Part shown: positions 1-5,514 of the stretch, in pieces
Layout: each line of letters opens with the position of its first letter
Numbering within the stretch: position 1 is the first letter of the stretch
From: Dehalococcoidales bacterium
GTDB taxonomy: Bacteria > Chloroflexota > Dehalococcoidia > Dehalococcoidales > ARS1013
Direction of reading: 5' to 3'
DNA: 7,333 nucleotides
Assembly (NCBI GenBank): GCA_030672225.1
Contig: DAOVGW010000029.1
Coordinates: 1-7,333, forward strand
Notes under the pieces: model-generated
Told to the model about the DNA's origin: nothing
What the model saw: only the letters and a program-made list of their open reading frames with translations
The model's database searches: none
Position numbers and translations under genes: made by a program

Positions 1-62
1 AAGTGGAAAAGTTGACTCTTATCGGGACTGATTCAGCTTCAGAAAAAGGGGGAGAGGTGAGT

Positions 63-139
63 TGGTAGCGCATACCGGATTCGAACCGGTGATCTCCTCC
101 TTGAGAGGGAGGTGTCCTAAACCCCTAGACGAATGCGCC
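63..139 (-). tRNA. tRNA-Glu (anticodon CUC)
   Basis: Read on the minus strand this folds as a full cloverleaf. The acceptor stem is GGCGCAT/ATGCGCT with a G1-U72 wobble. The D arm contains GTCTAGGGGTTTAGGAC, and the anticodon stem CCTCC/GGAGG encloses the loop CTCTCAA. The T arm is ACCGG-TTCGAAT-CCGGT. Bases 34-36 (positions 105-103) read CTC, which decodes GAG (Glu). The discriminator is A66, and CCA is encoded at 63-65. It lies 10 bp downstream of tRNA-Gln on the same strand and is probably cotranscribed with it. No hairpin-plus-T-run terminator is visible in bases 1-62, although a short T run follows on this strand. Confidence 0.96.
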
Positions 140-149
140 ACCTAAAATC

Positions 150-223
150 TGGCTGGGGGAGAAGGATTCGAACCTTCGTTGACGGATTCAGAGTCCGCTA
201 TCCTACCACTAGATGATCCCCCA
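150..223 (-). tRNA. tRNA-Gln (anticodon CUG)
   Basis: This is a minus-strand cloverleaf. The acceptor stem is TGGGGGA/TCCCCCA with the U1-A72 pair typical of bacterial tRNA-Gln. The anticodon stem GCGGA/TCCGT encloses the loop CTCTGAA, and the T arm is GAAGG-TTCGAAT-CCTTC. Positions 191-189 give anticodon CTG, which decodes CAG. The discriminator is G (position 153) and CCA is encoded at 150-152. It is the first gene of a two-tRNA unit: its 5' end is about 5 nt from the transcription start predicted from the -10 at 235-240. Confidence 0.96.
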
Positions 224-234
224 TCAGACTTAAA

Positions 235-263
235 ATTATAACATCTCGCCAGACTTGGAGCAA
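235..263 (-). promoter_or_regulatory. Promoter of the tRNA-Gln/tRNA-Glu unit (extended -10)
   Basis: On the minus strand a perfect TATAAT (240-235) is preceded by TGT, giving an extended -10, TGTTATAAT. A partial -35, TTGCTC (263-258), lies 17 bp upstream. The predicted start near 228 leaves only about 5 nt before mature tRNA-Gln. No other promoter is visible for the tRNAs. This is a sequence reading only; the start was not measured. Confidence 0.75.
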
Positions 264-286
264 TAACAGGACAATCAGAGCATAAT

Positions 287-316
287 TTGACACCTTAAGG
301 GGCAACGGTTTATGGT
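287..316 (+). promoter_or_regulatory. Candidate rnc promoter
   Basis: A perfect -35 hexamer TTGACA (287-292) is followed after 18 bp by TATGGT (311-316; 4 of 6 matches to TATAAT). The predicted start near 323 gives an rnc leader of about 17 nt that consists largely of the purine-rich ribosome-binding stretch at 323-333. It points away from the tRNA promoter, so 224-339 is a divergent promoter region. Confidence 0.5.
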
Positions 317-339
317 TATTCAGGAAAGGGGGGTTAGCC

Positions 340-1038
340 TTGGCTGATTCGACTGCTTTACAAGAAAAACTGGGGGTCCGCTTCAATGAGCCATCCCTGC
401 TTGAGCAGGCGCTGGTTCACAGCTCCTACGTCAATGAAAACCCTGGCTCCGCATCGGTCTCCAATGAAAGGCTCGAATTTTTAGGCGATGCCGTTTTAGG
501 TATGATATTTGCTGAGAAGCTGTATCAAGACCTCCCTGATGCATCTGAAGGAGAGATGACCAAACTACGGTCTTACCTGGTCTGCCGTGATACCCTAGCC
601 AGCGTTGCCAGAGCCATTGGACTTGGTGAGCATATCTATCTGGGAAAGGGCGAGGAGGCAAATAGTGGTCGGCATAAGCCGGCTAATCTAGCTGGCGCTT
701 TGGAAGCAGTGATAGCCGCTGTTTTCCTTGACCAGGGACTGGCGGCCACCAGTGATGTTATTCTGAGGTTATTTAATAGGGAGCTACAGAGATTAGCCAG
801 CCAGGGAGTAGCGGCTGATTATAAATCACAACTTCAGCAACTTTTCCAGGCCAAGCAGCAGGAGACACCACTCTACCATATAATAGAAACCACTGGACCA
901 GACCACGACCGGGGGTTCACTGCTGAAGTGAGAGTTGGTGATACTGTGTTAGGCAGAGGCTCCGGCAAGAGTAAAAAACTGGCCGAGACTAACGCTGCCC
1001 GCTCAGCACTAGAGAAACTATCAACCAACTTTACATGA
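340..1038 (+). CDS. rnc: Ribonuclease III
   Basis: Endoribonuclease that cleaves double-stranded RNA, in rRNA maturation and mRNA turnover, as a cytoplasmic homodimer. The protein has 232 aa, the usual bacterial size. The nuclease domain spans about residues 5-150 and carries the signature NERLEFLGDAVLG at 42-54, with E43, E46 and D50 matching E. coli E38, E41 and D45. The double-stranded-RNA-binding domain spans about 158-228 and ends in GSGKSKKLAETNAA. In the second active-site segment E122 (E. coli E117) is kept, but the expected Asp (E. coli D114) is Gly119 (codon GGC at 694-696). The TTG start is chosen because a strong purine-rich site, GGAAAGGGGGG (323-333), lies just upstream; the nearby ATG at 312 is out of frame. 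It is the first gene of a plus-strand group with the 47-aa ORF and acylphosphatase. The family is certain; full catalytic competence is not. Confidence 0.97.
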   Translation: MADSTALQEKLGVRFNEPSLLEQALVHSSYVNENPGSASVSNERLEFLGDAVLGMIFAEKLYQDLPDASEGEMTKLRSYLVCRDTLASVARAIGLGEHIYLGKGEEANSGRHKPANLAGALEAVIAAVFLDQGLAATSDVILRLFNRELQRLASQGVAADYKSQLQQLFQAKQQETPLYHIIETTGPDHDRGFTAEVRVGDTVLGRGSGKSKKLAETNAARSALEKLSTNFT

Positions 1039-1049
1039 GTAACCTCCTT

Positions 1050-1069
1050 TGTTAAACTTGAGCTTAACA
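1050..1069 (+). repeat. AT-rich dyad downstream of rnc
   Basis: TGTTAA (1050-1055) and TTAACA (1064-1069) form an inverted repeat around an 8-base centre whose middle can pair slightly further (CT/AG, across an A-C mismatch). The stem is AT-rich and no clean T run follows, so a rho-independent terminator is unlikely. It could be a weak processing hairpin or an operator in the 61-bp gap between rnc and the small ORF, or it could be chance. Confidence 0.25.
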
Positions 1070-1099
1070 GTGTTTTAAAGACTTAGCTAGAGGTGCCAC

Positions 1100-1243
1100 A
1101 TGGGGAAACGAGATTACAGACATCGTGAGACCAAGAAATCAAAAAAGACTGCCAAGAAGATAGCAGTAGCCGATATCCTGCCACCTCCGGTAACCGTAGA
1201 GGTAATTAAGAAAAAGAGGAAAGAACCTGAAGAAGAAGCCTGA
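1100..1243 (+). CDS. Small basic hypothetical protein (47 aa)
   Basis: An ATG-to-TGA frame encodes 47 aa beginning MGKRDYRHRETKKSKK. Residues 1-20 are strongly basic (Lys/Arg runs), the middle (about 21-36) is IAVADILPPPVTVEVI with a PPP turn, and the end alternates KKKRK with EPEEEA. It has no membrane segment and no cysteine. A good ribosome-binding site, AGAGG, lies at 1089-1093, 6 nt before the ATG. It sits 61 bp after rnc and 30 bp before acylphosphatase, in the same direction. I have an uncertain memory of similar short MGKRDYRHRE-type hypothetical proteins in Dehalococcoidia. The composition would suit binding to RNA or the ribosome, but that is inference. The start, the ribosome-binding site and the fit between neighbours support a real gene; the function is unknown. 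Confidence 0.72.
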   Translation: MGKRDYRHRETKKSKKTAKKIAVADILPPPVTVEVIKKKRKEPEEEA

Positions 1244-1273
1244 GGTTTGTCCCCAAGAGCATGGTGGCTTAAG

Positions 1274-1558
1274 ATGCCTGACTTAGCCTCAGTTCGGGCA
1301 ATAGTGTATGGCTATGTGCAGGGTGTCCTTTTCCGTGACTTTACCTTGAGACGGGCTAGAGAGCTGGGTCTAGCCGGCTATGTACGCAACTTGCCCAGCG
1401 GGACTGCGGTGGAGGTTCAGGCTGAGGGGGAAAGAGAAAAGCTAGAAAAGCTAATTGAGCAGCTTAGAGTAGGACCACCCGGAGCCGAGGTAGAAAAAGT
1501 GGAAGCCAGCTGGTCAGAATATAGCGGGAGCTACACTAGTTTCAGTATAAGGTACTAG
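1274..1558 (+). CDS. acyP: Acylphosphatase
   Basis: Hydrolyses the carboxyl-phosphate bond of acyl phosphates such as acetyl phosphate or 1,3-bisphosphoglycerate; it is a small soluble alpha/beta enzyme. From the ATG at 1274 the product is 94 aa, the normal family size of about 90-100. The phosphate-binding loop GYVQGVLFR (residues 13-21) includes the catalytic arginine R21, and GYVRNLPSGTAVEV (35-48) includes the catalytic asparagine N39. The final SFSIRY is the usual C-terminal strand. The ATG at 1274 is preferred over an in-frame TTG at 1247 because GGTGG (1263-1267) lies 6 nt upstream and the extra nine residues fall outside the domain. It is probably cotranscribed with the 47-aa ORF. The 80 bp after it (1559-1638), up to the convergent DUF362 gene, hold only a weak G-U-rich hairpin (1595-1614) and no clear terminator. 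Confidence 0.95.
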   Translation: MPDLASVRAIVYGYVQGVLFRDFTLRRARELGLAGYVRNLPSGTAVEVQAEGEREKLEKLIEQLRVGPPGAEVEKVEASWSEYSGSYTSFSIRY

Positions 1559-1638
1559 TTTTGCTCAACTGACAACTGCCTCCGCTCTCAAACCGCAATT
1601 AAGCCAATGGTTGCCGCTATATACCCGGTTACGGCACT

Positions 1639-2370
1639 CTAAATTTCAAAGCCTACCCTGGCTTTTTTAATCAGCTCAAGATAGTCTGACTTAATACCCA
1701 GTGCCTGCACCGCCTCAGCGTCAACCTGGTACGGTTCACCAACAAACACCTTGCCATACTTCTCAACTTCACCCTTGGTTGGGTCGACCTGGCTGGTGAA
1801 TTTTTGGCGCCCTTCGATAATCCCCAGGTCAAAGGGCAGGGTAAAATAGAGGTCAGCCACCACCTTGTCTATCCCCAGGCTATACAAAGTCTGCCAACCC
1901 CCTTCGGTTTCACCACCATACTTACTGCTCGGTAGCAAGCTGAGCAGGTTCATTATGCTAAGGCTAGCCATACCGTTAACAACCTTTAGTGGCGTCACAG
2001 TTATCAAGTAGTCACTGGATAGGATAACATTAGGTACCAAGAAGGTTGGCACCGCCAGTGGCTTGGGTAAAGGATTGTCCACCTCAACCCAGATACAATC
2101 CTTTACATCGAGCAGTAGTACCCTGGGAAAATCGTAACCCAAGGCTTTATATATCGGGTAGACCGGACCTCCTCCCGGGGTACCGTCAAGGAGAAGAATA
2201 TCAGCATCACTCACCTGCCTGATCCCGTCTATTATCAGCGACAATATCTCCCGGCTGGTAGTTGCCGGATATGGCACCGGGTAGCCAGCATTGGGTTTAA
2301 TCAAGACGCGCCGCGCCCTTGATATTGCCGGTGGTGCTTTGAAAACAAACTGTGAGGCGTCAAGTATCAA
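1639..2370 (-). CDS. DUF362-family protein
   Basis: The 243-aa protein follows the DUF362 pattern from end to end. VLIKPN lies at 22-27, a Thr pair that suits the family's substrate-side loop at 37-38, and a LLLDGTPGGG glycine loop at 59-68. ITVTPLKVVNGMASLSIMNLLSLLP spans 123-147 and corresponds to the family's lysine-plus-'KNLLG' segment. DLGIIEGRQ (181-189) and VFVGEPYQVDAEAVQALG (208-225) resemble the C-terminal 'aiiDg...vlaG.dpvavDa' block. The family's biochemical role is poorly defined; some members are fused to ferredoxin domains. This one has a single cysteine (C92) and no Fe-S motif, so it is a stand-alone domain. The start is TTG, with AAGGAG inside the 3' end of the upstream mobA-like gene, 6 nt before it; the genes are 3 bp apart, so coupled translation is likely. 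Function unknown. Confidence 0.85.
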   Translation of the reverse strand: MILDASQFVFKAPPAISRARRVLIKPNAGYPVPYPATTSREILSLIIDGIRQVSDADILLLDGTPGGGPVYPIYKALGYDFPRVLLLDVKDCIWVEVDNPLPKPLAVPTFLVPNVILSSDYLITVTPLKVVNGMASLSIMNLLSLLPSSKYGGETEGGWQTLYSLGIDKVVADLYFTLPFDLGIIEGRQKFTSQVDPTKGEVEKYGKVFVGEPYQVDAEAVQALGIKSDYLELIKKARVGFEI

Positions 2371-2373
2371 ATC

Positions 2374-3033
2374 TTACTCCTTGCTCCAATTGTTATCGCC
2401 GGAGGAGGACATGGGGTCAGGTTGTGGAACCTTTTTTACTAACTCCCTAGCCGCCTCCAAATCAGCTTTAGTATTGATATTGAAAAAACTCAGGTGCTCC
2501 GGGTCAAACCTGTCTATCTCCCCGGCTTCTACATACCTTACTTTAACCAGGCTGAGAAGTCGATCTATTTTGTAATTGCCCTGCCCAAGCAACTGTTCTA
2601 TGGCAGCAAGGCAGCTCTTTGAGTAAACAGCATGAAGTGGCTCAACCGGCTCCCCCAATCGCGGAATAACCACATCAAAGCCAGCCGATAGTTCCAGCAT
2701 GTAGCCGATTAAGGCTCTGTTTAAAAGGGGCATATCACAGGCGACGACAAAGTTATAGCGGGAAGAAGAGGTAAGTAACCCGGTATAGATGCCAACCAGG
2801 GAGCCCTTAGCGTCATAAGCATCGGTTACTACTCTCAACCTCGGATAGCTGGTAAATTGAGGCAGATGCTGTCCTTTGCCAATAACTACAATAATATCAC
2901 TATTAAAAAAGCTAAGGCTGGATACTACCCGCTGAATCAAACTTTCATTGTTAATGGTCTCTAACGCCTTGTAACGCCCCAAGCGTGCGCCCTTACCCCC
3001 AGCAAGCACAATAAAGCTTTTATCGGTAACCAA
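2374..3033 (-). CDS. mobA: Molybdenum cofactor guanylyltransferase-like NTP transferase (MobA family)
   Basis: MobA transfers GMP (MocA transfers CMP) from the NTP to molybdopterin in the cytoplasm. The 219-aa product has the N-terminal nucleotide-binding loop LAGGKGARLGRYKAL (10-24), the variant GSLVGIYTGL (77-86) of the GPLAGI segment, VACDMPLL (97-104) with metal-binding D100, EPLHAVY (131-137), and the closing NINTKADL (185-192). The usual Asp before the loop lysine is Tyr21, so the exact substrate is open; GTP transfer is likely but CTP cannot be excluded. The only usable in-frame starts are TTG (3033) and the adjacent ATT (3036). GGGAG lies 9 nt before the TTG. A better Shine-Dalgarno and ATG just upstream lead instead into a 9-codon out-of-frame ORF. 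It is the first gene of a two-gene unit with the DUF362 protein. No other cofactor gene is in view. Confidence 0.87.
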   Translation of the reverse strand: MVTDKSFIVLAGGKGARLGRYKALETINNESLIQRVVSSLSFFNSDIIVVIGKGQHLPQFTSYPRLRVVTDAYDAKGSLVGIYTGLLTSSSRYNFVVACDMPLLNRALIGYMLELSAGFDVVIPRLGEPVEPLHAVYSKSCLAAIEQLLGQGNYKIDRLLSLVKVRYVEAGEIDRFDPEHLSFFNINTKADLEAARELVKKVPQPDPMSSSGDNNWSKE

Positions 3034-3056
3034 AATATGTTTCTCCCATTCACCTC

Positions 3057-3085
3057 CCTATAGTATATTTTAACACGATAGTCAA
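3057..3085 (-). promoter_or_regulatory. Candidate promoter of the mobA/DUF362 unit
   Basis: On the minus strand TTGACT (3085-3080; 5 of 6 -35 matches) is followed after 17 bp by TATAGG (3062-3057). An overlapping TATACT (3067-3062) is a better -10 but lacks a -35 at normal spacing. Using TATAGG, transcription would start near 3050 and leave a leader of about 17 nt to the TTG at 3033. It is divergent from the thiL promoter within the same gap of about 110 bp. Confidence 0.5.
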
Positions 3086-3105
3086 GCCCCCTAATCAAGA
3101 TTAAG

Positions 3106-3134
3106 TTGTGACCTATATATGTGCGTGCTATAAT
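3106..3134 (+). promoter_or_regulatory. thiL operon promoter, extended -10, predicted leaderless
   Basis: TTGTGA (3106-3111; 4 of 6 -35 matches), a 17-bp spacer and a perfect TATAAT (3129-3134) preceded by TGC make a strong extended -10 promoter. Seven bases after the -10 falls position 3141 or 3142, exactly at the ATG chosen for thiL (3142). A start there gives an mRNA with essentially no 5' leader. This also argues against the in-frame GTG at 3121, which would lie upstream of the transcription start. Confidence 0.8.
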
Positions 3135-3141
3135 TTCGGCT

Positions 3142-4155
3142 ATGAAGGTATCTGAGCTGGGAGAGTTTGGGCTGATTGAACAACTGGCTAAAATAGCTTA
3201 TCAGGCCCTGAGTAAAGAAGCTGCCGCCGGCAAACAACTCATTATTGGTATCGGTGATGACGCCGCTGCCTGGCATGGTGATGCCAAGGTAGAGCTGGCT
3301 GCTGCTGACTCCTTGATCCAGGACGTTCACTTTACCCTAGCTATGACTCCCTGGAATGAACTCGGCTGGAAGGCACTGGCAGCCGGCTTGAGCGATATTG
3401 CCGCCATGGGTGGTGTGCCCAAATATGCATTGGTATCACTGGCTTTACCCGGTGATACTGAAGTAGAGGATGTCACCGACCTCTACCGGGGAATGACCCA
3501 ACTGGGGCAGCAGTTTGATGTCGCCATAGTTGGTGGTGATACCAGTAGCTCACCACTGGTTATTATTAACACCACTGTTCTTGGTAGCACCAAAGGTCAG
3601 AACATGCATATCCTCACCCGCTCGGCAGCTAAGCCCGGTGACAAAGTAGCTGTTACTGGCTATCTAGGTACCGCTGCTGCTGGCCTTGAGATGCTGAGCA
3701 AGAAAATTCAAATTGACCCTGAGGCTACTGCCTGTTTCAAAAAGGCCTTCCTCCAGCCTTATCCCCGGATAGCAGAAGGGCAACTACTGGTAGAGCAAGG
3801 AGTGAAAACAGCCATAGATATTAGCGATGGGTTGATTTCAGACCTGAGCCATATCTTGAAGGCCAGCCAGGTTAGTGCCCGAATAGAGATTGAGCGTGTG
3901 CCTGTTCACCCCGCCGTTAAGGCTAACTTTGGTGATAAAGCGGTTGCGCTGGCACTTTCAGGAGGGGAGGACTATGAACTCCTGTTTACCGCAAGCGCCC
4001 GGGTCGTAGGCAGGGTAAGCGAAAAAGCCTCCTTACCGGTAACAGTTATTGGCGACATCGTTGCTGATAAGAGAGGTGAAATTACACTTACTGATAGAGA
4101 AGGAAAGCCCATAAGATTAGGCAAGACAGGATGGGAGCACTTTGCCACCAGATAG
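3142..4155 (+). CDS. thiL: Thiamine-monophosphate kinase
   Basis: Phosphorylates thiamine monophosphate with ATP to thiamine diphosphate, the last step of cofactor synthesis; cytoplasmic, PurM/AIR-synthase-like fold. From ATG 3142 it is 337 aa, normal for the family. The N-terminus MKVSELGEFGLIEQL is the standard ThiL start, which rejects seven extra residues from GTG 3121. Metal- and nucleotide-binding motifs follow in order: GIGDDAA (36-42), DSLIQDVHF (56-64), then LSDIAAMGG, VGGDTSSSP and AIDISDGLISDLSHI, with LSGGEDYELLF near the C-terminus. It is the first gene of a tight plus-strand operon; its last 14 bp overlap tsaE. The promoter at 3106-3134 predicts a leaderless transcript, so initiation would not use a Shine-Dalgarno site; none is present. 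No other thiamine gene is nearby. Confidence 0.97.
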   Translation: MKVSELGEFGLIEQLAKIAYQALSKEAAAGKQLIIGIGDDAAAWHGDAKVELAAADSLIQDVHFTLAMTPWNELGWKALAAGLSDIAAMGGVPKYALVSLALPGDTEVEDVTDLYRGMTQLGQQFDVAIVGGDTSSSPLVIINTTVLGSTKGQNMHILTRSAAKPGDKVAVTGYLGTAAAGLEMLSKKIQIDPEATACFKKAFLQPYPRIAEGQLLVEQGVKTAIDISDGLISDLSHILKASQVSARIEIERVPVHPAVKANFGDKAVALALSGGEDYELLFTASARVVGRVSEKASLPVTVIGDIVADKRGEITLTDREGKPIRLGKTGWEHFATR

Positions 4156-4678
4156 AGCTAAATCACCAAATTCCCCAGGCAAAATAGACCACCTTGAGCT
4201 AACTAGCCATAGCCCTGATGAGACTCAGCAGTTGGGAAGGCGCATCGGGGAACTGGCTATGCCCGGTGATATTTGCCTCCTGGTTGGCAGCCTGGGAATG
4301 GGGAAGACCTGCCTCACCCAGGGTATTGCCTGGGGACTAGATATCAAAGAATATACGCTAAGCCCTTCCTTCGTCTTAATTCGTGAGCTCCATGGCCGGC
4401 TGCCGCTATATCACATAGACCTCTACCGGCTTGACCAAATAGAAGAGATTGCCGAGCTGGGACTGGATGATTACCTCTATGGCAATGGTGTCTGTGTCAT
4501 AGAATGGGCAGAAAAGGGCTTGAGTATACTGCCACCGGAGCATCTCCTGATTAAGATAAGTTATCTTGGCGATACCAAGCGCCACTTTCAACTCAAACCT
4601 AGCGGCCGGCGCTACCTGGAAATGGTAAATCAGCTCAAATCCCTTGCCTTAACCAACCAAAAGGGAGAGAGTAGCTAA
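4142..4678 (+). CDS. tsaE: tRNA t6A biosynthesis ATPase TsaE
   Basis: TsaE is the ATPase partner of the TsaB-TsaD complex, which makes N6-threonylcarbamoyladenosine at position 37 of ANN-decoding tRNAs. The product is 178 aa. It has the P-loop GSLGMGKT (49-56) with K55 and T56, the switch-like LSPSFVLI (73-80), HIDLYRL (91-97), and VIEWAEK (119-125) with the conserved Glu-Trp. The family-typical HSPDETQQLGRRIGELAMPGD begins at residue 23, so the first 17 or so residues are an extension. The start is TTG at 4142, inside the end of thiL, with GGGAG (4133-4137) 4 nt upstream; no better in-frame start exists before the domain. Its stop overlaps the tsaB ATG by one base (TAATG), so tsaE and tsaB are translationally coupled, as expected for partners of one complex. 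Confidence 0.95.
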   Translation: MPPDRAKSPNSPGKIDHLELTSHSPDETQQLGRRIGELAMPGDICLLVGSLGMGKTCLTQGIAWGLDIKEYTLSPSFVLIRELHGRLPLYHIDLYRLDQIEEIAELGLDDYLYGNGVCVIEWAEKGLSILPPEHLLIKISYLGDTKRHFQLKPSGRRYLEMVNQLKSLALTNQKGESS

Positions 4679-5514
4679 TGCCAACCAAGAGGTCGCTCAC
4701 CAGTTCAGTATCGGAACCATCATTGATAAATAGTCTCCGCTCCTACCAGCGAGAAGCAGCCCTAGCCATAGATACATCAACCGATACCGCCAGCCTGGCT
4801 ATCGTTCTTAACGGCGAGATACTGGCCGAATTAACCTGGCGCTGTCAGAAGAACCACTCTGTGGAACTCATGCCCAACCTGAGCCAGCTTCTTAAGCAGA
4901 CCAAGTTAGAGCTTAAATCTATAAGTTATATCATCGTCGCCAGAGGACCGGGAAGCTTTAATGGGCTGCGAGTCGGAATTAGCACCGCTAAAGCCCTGGC
5001 CTTCAGCCTGGAAATTCCGCTCGTTGGCATCAGCACTCTAGAGGCAGAAGCCTATCAGCATGCCGAAACTGGACTGCCTGTCTGCCCGATTTTTAGTGCT
5101 GGCCGGAGTGAGATTGCTGCCGCTACCTACCAGAGAAAAGGTAGCCAGTGGTACCAGATTACCCCGGAACACATTACTACAGTGGGCGCTCTCGGCTCAA
5201 AGCTCACTACCAAAACCATATTTTGCGGTCAGATAACACCAGCTATCGCTTCCCAGCTAAAAGTGAAACTTAAGGAGAGAGCCATAATACCACCTCCAGC
5301 CTCAAGACTTAGGCGAGCCAGCTTCCTGGCCGAGCTGGGACTTAAGCGGCTTAAGGCGGGTGACCTTGACCGCCCAGCCACCTTGCAGCCAATATACCTC
5401 AGACGACCAGCAACTACCAAACCAAAGCGCAGAACTTGGATAACCAAAACAGGTAGTGATATAAAAAACGAGGGAGGAGAGAATGGAAAGGTCACTGGTT
5501 CTTATCAAGCCTGA
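4678..5514 (+). CDS. tsaB: tRNA t6A biosynthesis protein TsaB
   Basis: TsaB is the non-catalytic ASKHA-fold partner that dimerises with TsaD for t6A37 synthesis. The core begins LAIDTST (29-35), and GPGSFNGLRVGISTAKALA (90-108) matches the family signature GPGSFTGLRIG with Asn for Thr. H60-S61 and PIFSAGRSEIAAA (137-149) follow family order. At 278 aa it exceeds the usual 220-235: there are about 26 residues before the core and a basic 35-40-residue tail (RRPATTKPKRR and onward). An in-frame TTG at 4723 would shorten the N-terminus to 263 aa, but ATG 4678 has GGGAG (4663-4667) upstream and the TAATG junction with tsaE. The last 32 bp overlap ndk. TsaD and TsaC are not in this window. Confidence 0.93.
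   Translation: MPTKRSLTSSVSEPSLINSLRSYQREAALAIDTSTDTASLAIVLNGEILAELTWRCQKNHSVELMPNLSQLLKQTKLELKSISYIIVARGPGSFNGLRVGISTAKALAFSLEIPLVGISTLEAEAYQHAETGLPVCPIFSAGRSEIAAATYQRKGSQWYQITPEHITTVGALGSKLTTKTIFCGQITPAIASQLKVKLKERAIIPPPASRLRRASFLAELGLKRLKAGDLDRPATLQPIYLRRPATTKPKRRTWITKTGSDIKNEGGENGKVTGSYQA
5472..5477 (+). promoter_or_regulatory. Strong ribosome-binding site of ndk inside tsaB
   Basis: GGGAGG lies 5 nt before the ndk ATG (5483), within the last part of tsaB. It is the best Shine-Dalgarno match in the operon. It fixes the ndk start and suggests that Ndk is made more efficiently than the genes upstream. Confidence 0.8.

Noticed and set aside
1..62. Terminator or further tRNA downstream of tRNA-Glu
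   Set aside because: There is a short T run on the minus strand but no stable GC stem before it, and no cloverleaf.
198..386. Open frame of 62 codons on the minus strand over tRNA-Gln and the rnc start
   Set aside because: It crosses a tRNA gene and the divergent promoters; composition is random and no family is recognisable.
1058..1086. A second promoter (TTGAGC at 1058) for the 47-aa gene
   Set aside because: No acceptable -10 hexamer lies at 16-18 bp; transcription from rnc is a simpler explanation.
1595..1614. Hairpin after acyP as a bidirectional terminator
   Set aside because: The stem depends on two G-U pairs, the loop is ordinary and no T run follows on either strand.
2291..2575. 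Open frame of 94 codons on the plus strand over the DUF362/mobA junction
   Set aside because: It is antisense to two well-supported genes; low-complexity Ser/Leu content is typical of a shadow frame.
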